DNA of 64,000 nucleotides from Polaribacter sp. Q13 (lineage in GTDB: Bacteria; Bacteroidota; Bacteroidia; Flavobacteriales; Flavobacteriaceae): positions 4,050,001 to 4,114,000 of the forward strand of contig NZ_CP074436.1 in assembly GCF_016858305.2 (NCBI RefSeq). The letters are read 5' to 3'. Shown one piece after another: positions 61,474 to 64,000 of the stretch. The position numbers were made by a program, and so were the translations under genes. The notes beneath the pieces were generated by a model. It had not been told where the DNA came from, did not search any database, and saw only the letters and a program-made list of their open reading frames with translations. Position 1 is the first letter of the stretch; each line of letters opens with the position of its first letter.

Positions 61474-62334
61474 TTAAATGTACATATTTTTTATGAAATC
61501 ACTAGAATTTTTCTTCTCATCAATAACGTTAAATTGTACCATTTTATTTTGTATGCGTGTAATTAAGTTTTTTGTAATAGGTTTTCCGTCATTCCATTCG
61601 GTAATTTTTAACCATTGCTGAATGTCTTCTAATTGCTGTTCATATCTTTCTGCAAGAATTACATCAATCATTTTACTTTTTTTAAAGTCTTTTGTTTCAT
61701 CATTAATAATGTCTAAAACTTTTTTAACTTCTTCAAAATTATTTTCTAAAACTTCATTTCTAACAGCAATTACAAAGCAAGGCCATGGAGTAGGGCAGTC
61801 GTCAATTCTTCTAAAAGTACCATTATCTACCAAAGGTTTTGTGGTAAAATGTTCCCACATAAAATAGTCTGCTTCTCCGTTTGTTAAGGCATCAATTCCG
61901 CCTTGTAAATTGCCAATTACTTTAAATTTTAAATTAGCAATATTCCAACCTTGGTTGTAAGCATTTACAATGGCCATTAAATGAGAGCCAGAACCAAACC
62001 TACTAATAGCAATGGTGGCATGTTCTAAATCTTCTATATTTTTAAAAGATGATTTTGCGCCTACATGAATTCCCCAAATTAAAGGAGATTTTACAAATGT
62101 CTGTACAATTTTAGAAGGGTTTCCGTCTGCAATATCTTTAATAATTCCTTCGGTTAAAACAATAGCAATATCTACATCACCAGCACGTAAAGCTTTACAC
62201 ATTTGCCCAGTTCCTCCAGGAAAATCTTGCCAACGAAGATTAATATCTTGTTTTTTGTATGCTTTATTTTTTAGTGTTAAATACCAAGGGTAATTAAAAT
62301 GCTCTGGAACTCCGCCAACATTAAGGTTTGTCAT
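61474..62334 (-). CDS. Cytoplasmic periplasmic-binding-protein-fold protein (Ca3427/THI5-like)
   Basis: A 286-residue protein of the type 2 periplasmic-binding-protein fold: LNVGGVPEHFNYPWYLTLKN, WQDFPGGTGQMCKALRAGDVDIA, IAISRFGSGSHLMAI and GEADYFMWEHFTTKPL. Despite this fold there is no signal peptide or lipobox, so it should stay in the cytoplasm. From memory it resembles the Ca3427/THI5-like group, some of which are enzymes rather than transport receptors. It abuts the nucleoside phosphorylase (stop TAA directly followed by ATG). No ABC permease or ATPase is nearby. Enzymatic use of the fold is inference. Confidence 0.75.
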   Translation of the reverse strand: MTNLNVGGVPEHFNYPWYLTLKNKAYKKQDINLRWQDFPGGTGQMCKALRAGDVDIAIVLTEGIIKDIADGNPSKIVQTFVKSPLIWGIHVGAKSSFKNIEDLEHATIAISRFGSGSHLMAIVNAYNQGWNIANLKFKVIGNLQGGIDALTNGEADYFMWEHFTTKPLVDNGTFRRIDDCPTPWPCFVIAVRNEVLENNFEEVKKVLDIINDETKDFKKSKMIDVILAERYEQQLEDIQQWLKITEWNDGKPITKNLITRIQNKMVQFNVIDEKKNSSDFIKNMYI

Positions 62335-63204
62335 TTACTCTACTAATTTTTCAAGTGTATATTCTATTAATTCAGCAACTACTTTACCTGGGTTTTCGCT
62401 AAAAGATCCATTGGCTCTATTGGCAATAATTGCGTTGATAGAACAGGCTTTGTGTCCCAATAATTTAGATAAACCATAAATTGCTGAGGTTTCCATTTCT
62501 AAATTGGTAATTCTATGTTGGTTAAAACTAAAACTATCAATTTTATGGTTTAATTCATTATCCTGCAAAGCTAAACGTAAAATTCTTCCTTGTGGTCCGT
62601 AAAAACCACCAGCTGTAGCTGTGATTCCTTTATAGGTTTTGTCAGATTTTAACCTGTTTTCTAATTCTTTGCTATTTTCAATTACAATGGGATACGATTT
62701 TTTAGCGCTCCAATTAGTGTGTTGTACAAAAGCATTTTCAATTTCTGGATTCGAAATGGTGTCAATTTGATAAGAATGTAACATTCCGTTTAAATCTAAA
62801 CCGTGAGAACCAATTACAAAAGAATCTACAGGGATATCATTGTGTAAAGAACCCGAAGTTCCTATTCTAACAATGTTTAAAGACGTTAAATTTTCTTTTG
62901 GTTTTCTAGTTTCTAAATCGATATTAACAAGTGCATCTAACTCATTTAAAACAATATCTATGTTATCAGGGCCTATTCCGGTAGAAATAACAGAAAATTG
63001 TTTGTTTTTGTAGGTGCCTGTAGTCGTTTTAAACTCGCGTTTTTGAGTAGTAAACTCGATAGAATCAAAATATTTAGAGATTTTATCGACTCTATCTTGA
63101 TCGCCAACAAAAATTATGTTTGTGGCAATATGTTCTGGTTTTAAATTTAGATGATATACGCTTCCATCTGGGTTTAAGATAAGTTCAGATTGTTTTATAG
63201 ACAT
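62335..63204 (-). CDS. Nucleoside phosphorylase (uridine phosphorylase-like)
   Basis: A 289-residue NP-I family enzyme. The start NIIFVGDQDRVDKISKYFDS, the phosphate-site RIGTSGSLH, and the ribose/base-site LEMETSAIYGLSKLLGH are family blocks in the usual order. It cleaves a nucleoside with phosphate; uridine is the closest guess, but base-binding residues cannot be judged with confidence. It abuts the DUF1835 gene upstream and the binding-protein-fold gene downstream, both as TAAATG, so the proteins are made together. Confidence 0.87.
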   Translation of the reverse strand: MSIKQSELILNPDGSVYHLNLKPEHIATNIIFVGDQDRVDKISKYFDSIEFTTQKREFKTTTGTYKNKQFSVISTGIGPDNIDIVLNELDALVNIDLETRKPKENLTSLNIVRIGTSGSLHNDIPVDSFVIGSHGLDLNGMLHSYQIDTISNPEIENAFVQHTNWSAKKSYPIVIENSKELENRLKSDKTYKGITATAGGFYGPQGRILRLALQDNELNHKIDSFSFNQHRITNLEMETSAIYGLSKLLGHKACSINAIIANRANGSFSENPGKVVAELIEYTLEKLVE

Positions 63205-64000
63205 TTAAGATGTAATTTGTAATAGTCTTTCAGATTGATTATTATATAAAAAACTATATTTTTTTGCACCACCAAGATACGAATTTTCATTGCGAAGTTC
63301 ACCATAAAAATTAAGTTGGTTTTCTAGCACTTTTTTTCCTTTTCGAGATAATTTTACGGGATCGAAAGAGGTAAATAATTTTTGAAGTTGCTCTATATGA
63401 TGTTCGTATTGCAAATCTCCAAAACCATATATAGTTTGTGATTCTAGTAATTGATTAACTAGTTGAGGTTTAGATGAAAAATTATGAGAATTTGCAGTTT
63501 CTAGTATGGTGTTTTCTATTTGGTTTAATCCGTTTTTAATGGATGGAAATCTTTGCAAATGTGCGGCTAAGGCGTCCGCTAAATGGATAAAAGGAGACAT
63601 TGGGTTAAACTTATAGACCGTTTCTAACCTTAAAGGGCTATCTGAGCAATATAATTGCCAAATGTAGTCTGCGTACTCAATATCATCTAAAGATAAATCG
63701 ATGCGGCTTTTATAAAGTTGCTGCATCTGATTTTTAGTAAGTTCAGAAAAACTTTTTAATTTGTTAGAATCTTTAGGTTTGCTACTTGTTACTAAAGAAA
63801 TATGATACCCTTTTCTATAGATTTTTAACCAACTAATAACAGCAATCATATTAATTTGACAAAATAAATCATGGTCAAACCATAAGACAATCTCTTTGCT
63901 TTCTTTTTTACTGCAAAGCGTCCTGTATTCTTTTAAGGTAAAATCTATAAATTTCTTTTTACTAATGCTGTAAGAGGTTTTTAAGAAATCGAATCTGGTT
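63205..64000 (-). CDS. DUF1835 domain protein, 5' end outside the window
   Basis: The frame stays open to the right edge, so the true start lies beyond it; an internal methionine at 63849 is not the start. Upstream of that methionine the translation reads EIVLWFDHDLFCQINMIAVI, the DUF1835 signature of a conserved LWFDHD block. The visible part is about 265 residues. A DUF3658-like C-terminus fits the end. Function unknown. It is the first visible gene of the tightly packed operon with nucleoside phosphorylase. Confidence 0.8.
   Translation of the reverse strand, partial: TRFDFLKTSYSISKKKFIDFTLKEYRTLCSKKESKEIVLWFDHDLFCQINMIAVISWLKIYRKGYHISLVTSSKPKDSNKLKSFSELTKNQMQQLYKSRIDLSLDDIEYADYIWQLYCSDSPLRLETVYKFNPMSPFIHLADALAAHLQRFPSIKNGLNQIENTILETANSHNFSSKPQLVNQLLESQTIYGFGDLQYEHHIEQLQKLFTSFDPVKLSRKGKKVLENQLNFYGELRNENSYLGGAKKYSFLYNNQSERLLQITS

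Noticed and set aside
61474..62334. ABC transporter substrate-binding lipoprotein
   Set aside because: The fold fits, but there is no signal peptide or lipobox and no permease or ATPase gene in reach.

Overview
The window is an AT-rich chromosomal segment from a member of the Bacteroidota, most probably a marine Flavobacteriaceae species (Polaribacter/Tenacibaculum-like; the genus cannot be fixed by eye). The signs are a type IX secretion sorting domain on a leucine-rich-repeat protein, TAnnTTTG-type -7 promoter elements, no obvious Shine-Dalgarno sequences, many lipoproteins, families typical of Flavobacteriia (DUF4835, DUF6913-like, an ABC-2 permease fused to an M1 peptidase), and the conserved block bamD-rpoZ-coaBC-DUF4835-recN. 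No rRNA, tRNA, CRISPR array, prophage or transposase gene was recognised.

Layout. 0.1-1.9 kb: stand-alone KOW/Smr protein and cysteine desulfurase, closed by a perfect 23-bp hairpin. 1.9-6.6 kb (minus): fdhD, a YdeP/FdhF-like molybdopterin oxidoreductase and an outer-membrane protein made of three similar units. 6.8-10.3 kb (minus): a protein with an internal tandem duplication, an AI-2E-type permease and a THUMP-like methyltransferase. 10.4-15 kb (minus): pseudouridine synthase, gamma-glutamyltransferase, ACP phosphodiesterase-like protein and dnaN. 15.2-20.8 kb (plus): secreted PIG-L deacetylase, a 35-residue membrane peptide, a sodium:solute symporter and a Gfo/Idh/MocA oxidoreductase. 20.7-25.8 kb (minus): methyltransferase, DnaQ-like exonuclease, cNMP-CBS-DUF294 protein, NUDIX hydrolase and M42 peptidase. 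26-32.4 kb (plus): ABC ATPase, ABC-2/M1 peptidase fusion, lysoplasmalogenase-like protein and phytase-like lipoprotein. 32.4-40.8 kb (plus): DUF6913-like protein, dapA, ferritin, bamD, rpoZ, coaBC, DUF4835, recN and fabI. 40.8-45.4 kb: a repeat-rich stretch with a decayed gene fragment, a lipocalin-like lipoprotein, a thioredoxin-like protein, a small unknown protein and a PfkB kinase. 45.4-50.7 kb: leuC-leuD-leuA-leuB, interrupted by a four-helix-bundle (S23-type) gene. 50.7-58.3 kb (minus): phospholipase D lipoprotein, MutS2 without an Smr domain, and the 1145-residue LRR/T9SS protein. 58.5-61 kb: ung, glycosyltransferase and LpxH-like phosphoesterase. 61.3-64 kb (minus): a tightly packed operon of a DUF1835 protein (cut by the window edge), a nucleoside phosphorylase, a cytoplasmic periplasmic-binding-protein-fold protein and a previously unlisted 46-residue lipoprotein.

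How the parts work together. Most of the window is housekeeping: leucine and lysine biosynthesis, CoA synthesis, replication and repair (dnaN, recN, mutS2, ung), envelope assembly (bamD) and fatty acid elongation (fabI). The less ordinary parts are the S23 gene inserted in the leucine operon between 21-nt direct repeats, at least three families of dispersed palindromic intergenic repeats, the split of MutS2 and Smr functions into separate genes, a CoaBC with two altered signature residues, the formate-dehydrogenase-like module with its triplicated outer-membrane partner, and the phosphorylase/binding-protein/lipoprotein operon at the right edge. Nothing could be searched against databases, so family names rest on motif recognition.
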